This document shows positions 26,024 through 33,754 of a stretch of DNA of 64,000 nt, piece after piece. A program made the translations under genes and the position numbers. This stretch comes from JBKEDC01 sp047975205 (lineage in GTDB: Bacteria; Bacteroidota; Bacteroidia; Bacteroidales; Prolixibacteraceae), in assembly GCA_047975205.1 (NCBI GenBank), contig JBKEDC010000005.1, forward strand, positions 1 through 64,000, read 5' to 3'. The notes under the pieces are model-generated. The model ran no database searches, was not told where the DNA came from, and saw nothing but the letters and a program-made list of their open reading frames with translations. Position 1 is the first letter of the stretch; each line of letters begins with the position of its first letter.

Positions 26024-26097
26024 GGTGCGTTAGTTCATCTGGTTAGAATATCGGCCTGTCAAGCCGGGGGTCGCTGGTTCGAATCCCGTCCGCACCG
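26024..26097 (+). tRNA. tRNA-Asp(GTC), copy 3, degenerate
   Basis: The third tandem copy keeps the GTC anticodon and length but has four base changes from copies 1 and 2: G7 to T and G51 to T each break a stem pair (both T-C mismatches), G15 to T removes the Levitt-pair base, and C38 is A. It is probably decaying or poorly functional. Confidence 0.8.
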
Positions 26098-26170
26098 CAA
26101 TAGTCATTCTGTAGTGATGCTGAATGACTTTTTTATTTATATAAATTCGCTAAATTTCCTTTCGCTCCTT

Positions 26171-26199
26171 TTTGAATTATCATCGAATCATTATTTTTG
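26171..26199 (+). promoter_or_regulatory. Promoter of recG, nearly leaderless
   Basis: TTTG (26171-26174), 17 bases, TATTTTTG (26192-26199). The box ends only four bases before the preferred ATG of recG at 26204, so the message would have almost no leader. Confidence 0.55.
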
Positions 26200-26203
26200 T
26201 TAC

Positions 26204-28303
26204 ATGTCGGGATTTTTAGATACAGATATTAAATACATGGCAGGAGTAGGACCAAAACGAGCCGAAATGCTAAAAAAGGAATTGCAGATTGCTACTTTTG
26301 GTGACATGCTGTATTATTTTCCGTATAAATATATTGATCGCACGAAATTTCACACGATTCGAGAACTCAATACATCGACAGCCCATGTGCAAATAAAAGG
26401 AATAGTACGTAGAAAAGAATTGCAAGGAGAGGGGAAGAAAAAGCGTTTAGTCGTAACTTTTGTTGATGAAACCGGAAGTATTGAATTGGTTTGGTTCTCG
26501 GGTATTAAGTATATACAAGAGCATTTAAAGTTGAATGAGCATTATATCGTTTTTGGTAAACCTACAATATTTAGCTCTCGATTTAATATAACACATCCGG
26601 AAATAGAATTGGCATCGGTAGAGTTGGAAAAGAAAAGCACAATGCAAGCCTTTTATAATACTTCAGATCGCATGAAGAAGGGGTATTTAAACACAAAGGC
26701 AATATCAAAAATTCAAGAAAATATAGCTAGAGCAGCTCAAGGTAACATCTATGAAACACTAACAAAGTCGCTTGTGGAGCGTCTGCATTTAATGCCTCTG
26801 CATCAAGCATTAAAACAAATTCATTTTCCGGAGAACACGCAATTATTGCAGCGGGCTACCTTTAGATTAAAGTTTGACGAGCTATTTTACATTCAACTTA
26901 AAATTCAACGTTTAAAATTTAATCGGCAGAGTAATTTTAGAGGTTTTATTTTTGATGAGGTGGGTCATTATTTCAACACCTTTTACAATGATAATCTTCC
27001 TTTTGAACTTACCGGAGCACAAAAAAAGGTGATTAAGGAAGTACACAAAGATATGCGTCGAGGCGTGCAGATGAACAGATTGGTGCAAGGTGATGTTGGA
27101 AGCGGAAAAACCTTAGTAGCCCTTATGTGTTCTCTTCTAGCTTTTGATAATGATTATCAATCTTGCCTGATGGCTCCTACGGAAATTTTGGCCAACCAAC
27201 ATTATGTATCAATCATGAAGATGCTGAATGGAATGGATATTAAGGTGGCTTTGCTTACCGGTTCTACTAAAAAAAAGGAACGAGAGCAAATCCATGCCGC
27301 TTTACGAGATGGCTCCATCCAATTGTTAATCGGAACACATGCTTTAATTGAAGATACGGTTCAATTGCATAAACTGGGACTGGTCATTGTTGATGAACAA
27401 CATCGATTCGGAGTGGCTCAGCGAGCAAAATTGTGGAAAAAGAATGTATTGACACCACCCCATGTATTGGTTATGACAGCTACTCCTATACCAAGAACAT
27501 TGGCTATGACTTTGTATGGAGATTTAGATATATCGGTTATTGATGAACTTCCTCCAGGCAGAAAACCTATTGAAACGCGTCATTATTTAGAGAATCGTCG
27601 ATTGCAGGTGTACGATTTTATCAGAAAAGAGATAGCTAAAGGACGACAAGCTTATATCGTTTATCCTTTGGTGAAAGAGTCAGAGAAAATGGATTTGAAG
27701 AATGTGGAAGATGGCTTTAATCATATGAAAGAAGTTTTTCCTCAATGTAAAATAAGCATGGTACATGGGCAAATGAAGCCTATAGAAAAGGATGAAGAGA
27801 TGATGCGTTTTAAAAGAGGTGAAACGCAAATTATGGTAGCAACGACGGTTATCGAAGTTGGGGTTGATGTTCCAAATGCTTCTATCATGGTTATTGAAGG
27901 TGCAGAACGATTTGGTTTATCTCAATTACACCAGCTTCGCGGTAGGGTTGGACGAGGAGCTGAGCAGTCTTATTGCATATTAATGTCCGGCTATAAATTG
28001 AGTGTAACGAGCAGGAAAAGATTAGAAACAATGGTGCGCACTAATGATGGTTTTGAAATTGCAGAGGTCGATTTGCACCTGCGTGGAGCCGGAGATATTG
28101 AAGGAACTCAGCAAAGCGGTGATGGTTTTGAGCTGAAAATAGCCAAATTGGGCAAAGATGGAGAAATCTTACGTATGGCATCTGAGGTGGCTCAAGATGT
28201 ATTGGCAGCAGATCCGGGTTTGCAAACTCAAGAAAATCAGCTTTTAGTGTATTATCTCGATCGGATGAAAACCACCGAGTTTGATTGGAGCGTTATTTCA
28301 TAA
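26204..28303 (+). CDS. recG: ATP-dependent DNA helicase RecG
   Basis: Branch-migrating helicase that reverses stalled forks and processes Holliday junctions. The ATG at 26204 gives 699 residues and the usual N-terminus with DIKYMAGVGPKRA; an in-frame extension to 26114 is unlikely to be translated. The wedge/OB domain covers about 60-200, the P-loop GDVGSGKT follows, then the DEQH box, and the C-terminal helicase motifs end in QLRGRVGRG. The TRG region follows. It is convergent with uvrA, another DNA-repair gene. Confidence 0.96.
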   Translation: MSGFLDTDIKYMAGVGPKRAEMLKKELQIATFGDMLYYFPYKYIDRTKFHTIRELNTSTAHVQIKGIVRRKELQGEGKKKRLVVTFVDETGSIELVWFSGIKYIQEHLKLNEHYIVFGKPTIFSSRFNITHPEIELASVELEKKSTMQAFYNTSDRMKKGYLNTKAISKIQENIARAAQGNIYETLTKSLVERLHLMPLHQALKQIHFPENTQLLQRATFRLKFDELFYIQLKIQRLKFNRQSNFRGFIFDEVGHYFNTFYNDNLPFELTGAQKKVIKEVHKDMRRGVQMNRLVQGDVGSGKTLVALMCSLLAFDNDYQSCLMAPTEILANQHYVSIMKMLNGMDIKVALLTGSTKKKEREQIHAALRDGSIQLLIGTHALIEDTVQLHKLGLVIVDEQHRFGVAQRAKLWKKNVLTPPHVLVMTATPIPRTLAMTLYGDLDISVIDELPPGRKPIETRHYLENRRLQVYDFIRKEIAKGRQAYIVYPLVKESEKMDLKNVEDGFNHMKEVFPQCKISMVHGQMKPIEKDEEMMRFKRGETQIMVATTVIEVGVDVPNASIMVIEGAERFGLSQLHQLRGRVGRGAEQSYCILMSGYKLSVTSRKRLETMVRTNDGFEIAEVDLHLRGAGDIEGTQQSGDGFELKIAKLGKDGEILRMASEVAQDVLAADPGLQTQENQLLVYYLDRMKTTEFDWSVIS

Positions 28304-28324
28304 GGAGGCTCCGAATAAGCCTCC
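28304..28324. terminator. Hairpin between recG and uvrA
   Basis: GGAGGCT/AGCCTCC, seven pairs with a seven-base loop, one base after the recG stop. There is no T run, so its effect as a terminator is doubtful. Confidence 0.35.
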
Positions 28325-28358
28325 AATACTCATATATTTATTTATGATATTATCTACC

Positions 28359-31160
28359 TTACTTTATCATTGTTTGGAGTTTTAATGCTTCGCCAGTGAA
28401 TGATTCTTTACAGTGAATAATTTCTTCGGGTTTGCCTTCAAATACTATCGTTCCTCCGTTTTCTCCACCTTCCGGACCTAAGTCAATAAGCCAATCAGCA
28501 CAATTTATGACATCAAGGTTGTGCTCAATAATTAATACAGAGTGTCCTCGGTTAATAAGGGAATTTAACGATTTTAATAGTATATCGACATCATAGAAAT
28601 GAAGACCGGTGGTGGGTTCGTCAAAAATGAAAAGTGTAGGTTGCTGATTTTCTTTTGATAGGAAAGCTGCTAACTTGACCCGTTGGCTCTCACCTCCGGA
28701 TAAAGTGGAAGAACTTTGTCCCAATTGGATATAACCAAGTCCTACATCAAAAAGAGGCTTCAGCTTAACAGCAATCTTTTGTTCTAGATTAGACTTCCCG
28801 GAGCTAAAAAAATCAATAGCCTGATTAATACTCATTTGCAGGATGTCAAAGATATTTTTTCCTCGATGCTTAATCTCTAATATATCCTCTTTAAATCTTT
28901 TCCCTTTGCAGCTTTCGCACTCCAAAGTGACATCGGCCATAAATTGCATTTCAATATGAATGAATCCTTCGCCTTGGCATTCTTCACACCTTCCGCCGTC
29001 TATGTTAAAAGAGAAATGAGATGCCTTATAGCCTTGATGTTTAGATGCGGGCAATTCAGCATATAACTTCCTAATCTCGTCGTATGCTTTTAAATAAGTG
29101 ACAGGATTTGATCGTGAAGACTTTCCAATTGGGTTTTGATCTACAAACTCAATTGAAGACAATTGCTTTATATCTCCCCTAATGAGAGCATGTTTTCCTG
29201 CTTTTTCAGCTGTGATGCCTAATGCTTTTGCCACCCCCGGATATAATATTCTGCTTATCAGTGTTGATTTACCCGATCCGCTTACTCCGCTCACTACAGT
29301 CATGCAATTAAGAGGAAACTTTACAGATATATTTTTTAAGTTGTTTTCTTGGGCTCCAACAACTTCAATATAATTATTCCATTTGCGTGGAGCTTGTTCA
29401 GGTAAGATCTGTTTCTTTCTTGTGATGTAATCGGCTGTAAGGCTATTTTTTGTGCGTAATAACTCTTGGTGATTACCCTGAAAGATTACTTCACCGCCAT
29501 GTACTCCTGCCTTTGGTCCTATGTCTATTATTTCATCGGCAGCTCGAATAATTTCTTCGTCGTGTTCTACTACCAAGACAGTGTTGCCAATACACTGTAG
29601 TTTTCGTAACACATTTATTAGTCGTTCTGTATCTTTAGGATGTAGGCCGATGCTCGGTTCATCTAAGATATAAATAGACCCTACTAAGCTAGATCCTAAT
29701 GATGTAGCTAAATTAATGCGTTGGCTTTCTCCTCCGGATAATGTAGCGGATAATCGGTTGAGTGTGAGATATCCTAACCCGACATCACACAAGAAATCAA
29801 TTCGGTTTGTTATCTCAATGAGAATACGTTTACCTATTACTTCGTCGTGTTTGTTAAGTTTTAAATTTTCAAAAAAGTTACGCAATTCATTTATAGGCAT
29901 CAATACTAACTCTTGTACGGAAATATTACCAACTTTTACGTAAGCTGCTTCCTTTTTTAACCTAGAACCGCCACAATCAGGACAATTAGTTTTTCCTCTG
30001 TATCTGGCAAGCAGAACACGATATTGAATTTTATAGCCATTGCTTTCCACCATCTGGAAAAAGCTGTTTATACCTTCAAAAAAGCTATTACCATTCCAAA
30101 GTAGTTTTTTTTCTTTATCGCTGAGATCACAATAAGGTATATGTATAGGAAAGTGAAACTTATCGGCGTGTAAGATTAGATCCTCTTTAAAGCTTTTAAG
30201 TGTTTCACCTCGCCAACAAGCAACGGCGTCTTGATACACGGAAAGCGTTTTGTCGGGAATGACCAAATCAGGATCAATACCTATAACTTTGCCATAACCT
30301 TCACAACGAGGGCAAGCCCCTACCGGATTGTTAAAACTGAATAAATGTTCTGAAGGCTCTTCAAAAGTTATTCCATCGGCTTCAAACTTATTCGAGAAAG
30401 ATTGACTTTCCCAGTTATCGTTATTTGCATACTTAATAATGCATTCTCCGCGTCCTTCAAATAGTGCTGTTTGTACGGAATCGGCAATACGTTTCAGATT
30501 ATCATTGTCAGAGTTTGCTGTAATCCTATCAATAATGAGCATGCACTCATTAGAATTTAACCCGGTATCGGCAGATACTTGGTTTATACGCATAATCCCG
30601 TTAGGAGTATCAATTCTTGAAAATCCTTGCTGAGCCAATAAATCGAGATGTTGCTCCATGGTTCTATCTTCAAAATGAGGAATTGGTGAGCAAATCATGA
30701 CTTTTGTCCCTTCATTTAGGGAAATTACAAAATTCACTACATCAGACACAGAATGGCGTTTAACCTCTTTTCCTGAGATAGGAGATATTGTCTTTCCAAT
30801 CCGAGCGAAAAGCAATTTAATATAGTCATATATTTCGGTAGAGGTGCCGACTGTAGAGCGTGGGTTTCTAGAATTTACTTTTTGCTCGATAGCAATGGCG
30901 GGGGGAATACCTTTGATAAAATCAACTTCCGGCTTATCTAATCGTCCTAAGAATTGACGAGCATATGAAGATAAACTTTCTACATATCTCCGCTGGCCCT
31001 CGGCGTAAAGTGTATCAAAAGCCAATGATGATTTTCCGGAGCCGGAAAGGCCGGTAACTACAATAAATTTATTTCTCGGTATCTTGAGCTCAATGTTTTT
31101 TAGATTATGAACTCTAGCTCCCTTGATATGTATATATTGATTTGATTTGATTTGACTCAT
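28359..31160 (-). CDS. uvrA: Excinuclease ABC subunit A
   Basis: Damage-sensing ATPase of nucleotide excision repair. It has 933 residues with two ABC halves: P-loop TGLSGSGKSS near 35, first signature LSGGESQR near 480, second P-loop VSGVSGSGKST near 625 and second signature LSGGESQR near 830. The zinc module with CEECQGEG and CESCKGKR is intact. In the first zinc module only CPRCEG remains; the partner CxxC, which in E. coli reads CPICG, is replaced by FEADG. Bacteroidota often carry several uvrA genes, so this may be a specialised paralogue. No uvrB or uvrC is nearby. Confidence 0.93.
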   Translation of the reverse strand: MSQIKSNQYIHIKGARVHNLKNIELKIPRNKFIVVTGLSGSGKSSLAFDTLYAEGQRRYVESLSSYARQFLGRLDKPEVDFIKGIPPAIAIEQKVNSRNPRSTVGTSTEIYDYIKLLFARIGKTISPISGKEVKRHSVSDVVNFVISLNEGTKVMICSPIPHFEDRTMEQHLDLLAQQGFSRIDTPNGIMRINQVSADTGLNSNECMLIIDRITANSDNDNLKRIADSVQTALFEGRGECIIKYANNDNWESQSFSNKFEADGITFEEPSEHLFSFNNPVGACPRCEGYGKVIGIDPDLVIPDKTLSVYQDAVACWRGETLKSFKEDLILHADKFHFPIHIPYCDLSDKEKKLLWNGNSFFEGINSFFQMVESNGYKIQYRVLLARYRGKTNCPDCGGSRLKKEAAYVKVGNISVQELVLMPINELRNFFENLKLNKHDEVIGKRILIEITNRIDFLCDVGLGYLTLNRLSATLSGGESQRINLATSLGSSLVGSIYILDEPSIGLHPKDTERLINVLRKLQCIGNTVLVVEHDEEIIRAADEIIDIGPKAGVHGGEVIFQGNHQELLRTKNSLTADYITRKKQILPEQAPRKWNNYIEVVGAQENNLKNISVKFPLNCMTVVSGVSGSGKSTLISRILYPGVAKALGITAEKAGKHALIRGDIKQLSSIEFVDQNPIGKSSRSNPVTYLKAYDEIRKLYAELPASKHQGYKASHFSFNIDGGRCEECQGEGFIHIEMQFMADVTLECESCKGKRFKEDILEIKHRGKNIFDILQMSINQAIDFFSSGKSNLEQKIAVKLKPLFDVGLGYIQLGQSSSTLSGGESQRVKLAAFLSKENQQPTLFIFDEPTTGLHFYDVDILLKSLNSLINRGHSVLIIEHNLDVINCADWLIDLGPEGGENGGTIVFEGKPEEIIHCKESFTGEALKLQTMIK

Positions 31161-31210
31161 GTTATGAATAAAAGCTTACTTTATAATTATAGTTGACGAA
31201 GAAGAAAAAT

Positions 31211-32059
31211 CTATTCTGATTGATTGATAAAATTTTGAATGATTTTCATAAATAATTGAGGTTGTTCTGCATGTAGCCAGTGTCCGGCATTAGGGATATC
31301 AGCTATTTGAGAATAAGGATATATGTGTTTAATCAAAGGTATGTCATTATCACTGATATATGATGAATTTAATCCTCGTATAAATAGTACATCATACGTG
31401 GATATTGGAGCCTTAGAAGCTAGTTTTAATTCATTTACTCCATTAATTATCTCGTCGAGATAATCATATAGAACTTCCACATTAAGTAATAAATCAAAAG
31501 TTCCTTTTTCTCGATTCCAAGGAATACTTTTAGAAAGAAACAATACTAAACTTTGATTTCCGAGTTTTAGTTTTAAAAAATCAACTATTTCTTTCTTAGA
31601 ATTAAAACTGCTGCGAAGGTGTTGTAATTCCATGAGTGTTTCCAATATCAATCTATGTTCGTAAACTTGGCTACCTTCTCCTAATGATAAATAGTCCTTC
31701 GGACAGATATCAACAACGACGAGCTGTTCCACAAAATTAGGGTATTCGGCAGCAAATAGCATAGCTGCTTTCCCTCCCATACTATGTCCGATGACAATGG
31801 CTTTGTCTATGTGTTGCCGAATAAAAAAAGATGCTAAGTCTTCTTTCATTGATTCATAATCGTGAACGGGAAAATGTGGTGATCTCCCGTGGTTTCGTTG
31901 GTCGATGCAATAAACAACATTTGTTTCGCTTAATTTTCTAGCTACGGTCATCCAATTATCCGATGAACCATAAAGTCCATGAATAATTACAATTGTTTTT
32001 CCATTATCTCCTGTTTTTCGAAAGAAAAGTTTATTTTTCTGTGTCGTAGCTATTGGCAT
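31211..32059 (-). CDS. Alpha/beta hydrolase
   Basis: A 282-residue cytoplasmic hydrolase of the YbfF/haloperoxidase-like type. The oxyanion region IIHGLYGSSDNW is followed by DQRNHGRS, the nucleophile elbow GHSMGGK (Ser), and the catalytic His in NAGHWLHAEQP near the C-terminus. The substrate is unknown; short-chain acyl esters or thioesters are typical for close relatives. It begins 16 bases after pdxJ on the same strand and is probably co-transcribed with it. Confidence 0.88.
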   Translation of the reverse strand: MPIATTQKNKLFFRKTGDNGKTIVIIHGLYGSSDNWMTVARKLSETNVVYCIDQRNHGRSPHFPVHDYESMKEDLASFFIRQHIDKAIVIGHSMGGKAAMLFAAEYPNFVEQLVVVDICPKDYLSLGEGSQVYEHRLILETLMELQHLRSSFNSKKEIVDFLKLKLGNQSLVLFLSKSIPWNREKGTFDLLLNVEVLYDYLDEIINGVNELKLASKAPISTYDVLFIRGLNSSYISDNDIPLIKHIYPYSQIADIPNAGHWLHAEQPQLFMKIIQNFINQSE

Positions 32060-32075
32060 GCCGGGAATTATAAAA

Positions 32076-32792
32076 TTAGTCTTCTAAACAATATAAATAC
32101 TCTTTAACAGTATTATGCAATCCCATGTAAAGGGCATCGGCAATAAGCGCATGACCTATTGAAACTTCATCAATATATGGAATCTTAGAAACAAAATATT
32201 TTAGGTTCTGTATATTTAAGTCATGTCCGGCATTAATTCCCATACCCAATTCTTTAGCTCTTTCGGCAGCCTTAATAAAGGGATCAATAGCTGCTGATGG
32301 GTCTTGTTTATATAAAGCTGCATAAGATTCGGTATATAACTCAATTCTGTCGCATCCAACTTTATGAGCACCTTCTATCATTTTTACATCAGGATCAACA
32401 AAAATAGATGTACGAATACCATGGGTCTTAAGTTTATTTACAATAGATTTTAGGGTATCATGATGAGTTATAGTATCCCAACCGTGATCAGAAGTAAGTT
32501 GTCCCGGCTTATCAGGTACGAGGGTTGCTTGATCGGCTTTGATATCTATGACTAGATTTATGAACCTTTCGTCCGGATAACCTTCGATATTAAATTCTGT
32601 ATTGATATGAGGCTTAATGTCGTACACATCTTGCTTGGTAATATGCCTTTCGTCGGGACGTGGATGAACCGTAATTCCATGAGCTCCAAACTGCTGGCAA
32701 TTAATAGCAGCATCAACCACGCTAGGGATAACACCGCCTCTAGAATTACGCAACGTGGCTATTTTGTTTATATTTACACTAAGTCTAGTCAT
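32076..32792 (-). CDS. pdxJ: Pyridoxine 5'-phosphate synthase
   Basis: Condenses aminoacetone phosphate and deoxyxylulose phosphate to pyridoxine 5'-phosphate (DXP-dependent vitamin B6 route). The start MTRLSVNINKIATLRNSRGG (238 residues) matches the standard N-terminus; an in-frame ATG eight codons upstream is the alternative. TVHPRPDERHI contains the active-site histidine, EGYPDERF and GINAGHDLN are conserved phosphate and substrate loops. A CAAAGTTA box at 32814-32821, which reads TAACTTTG on the minus strand, is a likely -7 element. Confidence 0.96.
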   Translation of the reverse strand: MTRLSVNINKIATLRNSRGGVIPSVVDAAINCQQFGAHGITVHPRPDERHITKQDVYDIKPHINTEFNIEGYPDERFINLVIDIKADQATLVPDKPGQLTSDHGWDTITHHDTLKSIVNKLKTHGIRTSIFVDPDVKMIEGAHKVGCDRIELYTESYAALYKQDPSAAIDPFIKAAERAKELGMGINAGHDLNIQNLKYFVSKIPYIDEVSIGHALIADALYMGLHNTVKEYLYCLED

Positions 32793-32864
32793 ATTTATAT
32801 CTTTATTTGTTGGCAAAGTTAAGATTTAATCGTTTGTTTGAAGCATAAAAAATACGTGAACGCT

Positions 32865-33746
32865 ATGAATGTTGCCATTTTTGGGTTGGAAATTAAAAAA
32901 CAATTTATCTCTACTGTTAACCAATTGTTTCAATTATTGAGCGAGCAATCTGTGGGTTTCTATATCCATGCTGATTTTGCTGAAAAGTTGCAGAACTTGT
33001 GTTCCAATGTAGATTTAAGAATTGGTACCTTCCGTTTTGAAAGTGATTTACCTGAAGATGTGGAATTTCTAATCAGTATAGGAGGAGATGGAACGGTGTT
33101 AAAGTCATGCATGTATATGCAAAGTAAATCGCTTCCGATAATTGGTATCAACACAGGTTATCTAGGTTTTTTATCGGCAATCTCCACTTCAGAATTAGAT
33201 CAGGCTATTGATATGTTGTTAACCAATCAATACACCATAGAAGAGCGCATACTTTTGGAGTTCTGTGAGGAGCAACAATTATTCGGTAATTATAATTATG
33301 CACTTAATGAGGTCACGGTAACCAAAATGGACACTTCATCTATGATTAAGATACACACCTATATCGATGGAGAATATCTTACATCTTATTGGGCAGATGG
33401 TTTGATTATAAGCACGCCAACAGGATCAACAGCATATTCTTTGAGCGTGGGTGGGCCTATTTTACCCCCGGGAGCACAAAACTTTGTAATTACACCAATC
33501 TGCCCCCATAATTTAACGATGCGCCCGATAGTTGTTCCTTCATCCAGTCATATTGAATTGAGAGTGGAGGGTAGGGGTCAACAATTCCTAAGTTCATTAG
33601 ATTCTCGCTCAAAAGCCATGGATTTCCCGGGAACAATAAAAATTCACAAAACCGATTTTAAAGTAAAAACCATTAAGTTGAACGGACACGGTTTCTTTGA
33701 CACACTTCGCAATAAATTAATGTGGGGGAGCGGTACAAGAAGTTAG
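32865..33746 (+). CDS. nadK: NAD kinase
   Basis: Phosphorylates NAD to NADP. The ATG at 32865 gives 293 residues beginning MNVAIFGLEIKK; an upstream TTG in frame is less likely. The kinase motif GGDGTVLK, the NAD-binding NEVTV and the GSTAYSLSVGGPIL loop are present. It is divergent from pdxJ and its stop lies eight bases from the convergent stop of the penicillin-binding protein gene. Confidence 0.96.
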   Translation: MNVAIFGLEIKKQFISTVNQLFQLLSEQSVGFYIHADFAEKLQNLCSNVDLRIGTFRFESDLPEDVEFLISIGGDGTVLKSCMYMQSKSLPIIGINTGYLGFLSAISTSELDQAIDMLLTNQYTIEERILLEFCEEQQLFGNYNYALNEVTVTKMDTSSMIKIHTYIDGEYLTSYWADGLIISTPTGSTAYSLSVGGPILPPGAQNFVITPICPHNLTMRPIVVPSSSHIELRVEGRGQQFLSSLDSRSKAMDFPGTIKIHKTDFKVKTIKLNGHGFFDTLRNKLMWGSGTRS

Positions 33747-33754
33747 TAAATGCC

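Noticed and set aside
25832..26097. tRNA cluster as an integration site for a mobile island
   Set aside because: The repeats are whole tandem tRNA genes with intact housekeeping neighbours on both sides; no integrase or partial 3' tRNA copy is seen.
26114..26203. N-terminal extension of recG
   Set aside because: The extra 30 residues are AT-driven (Phe, Leu, Asn) and lie across the promoter boxes at 26171-26199.
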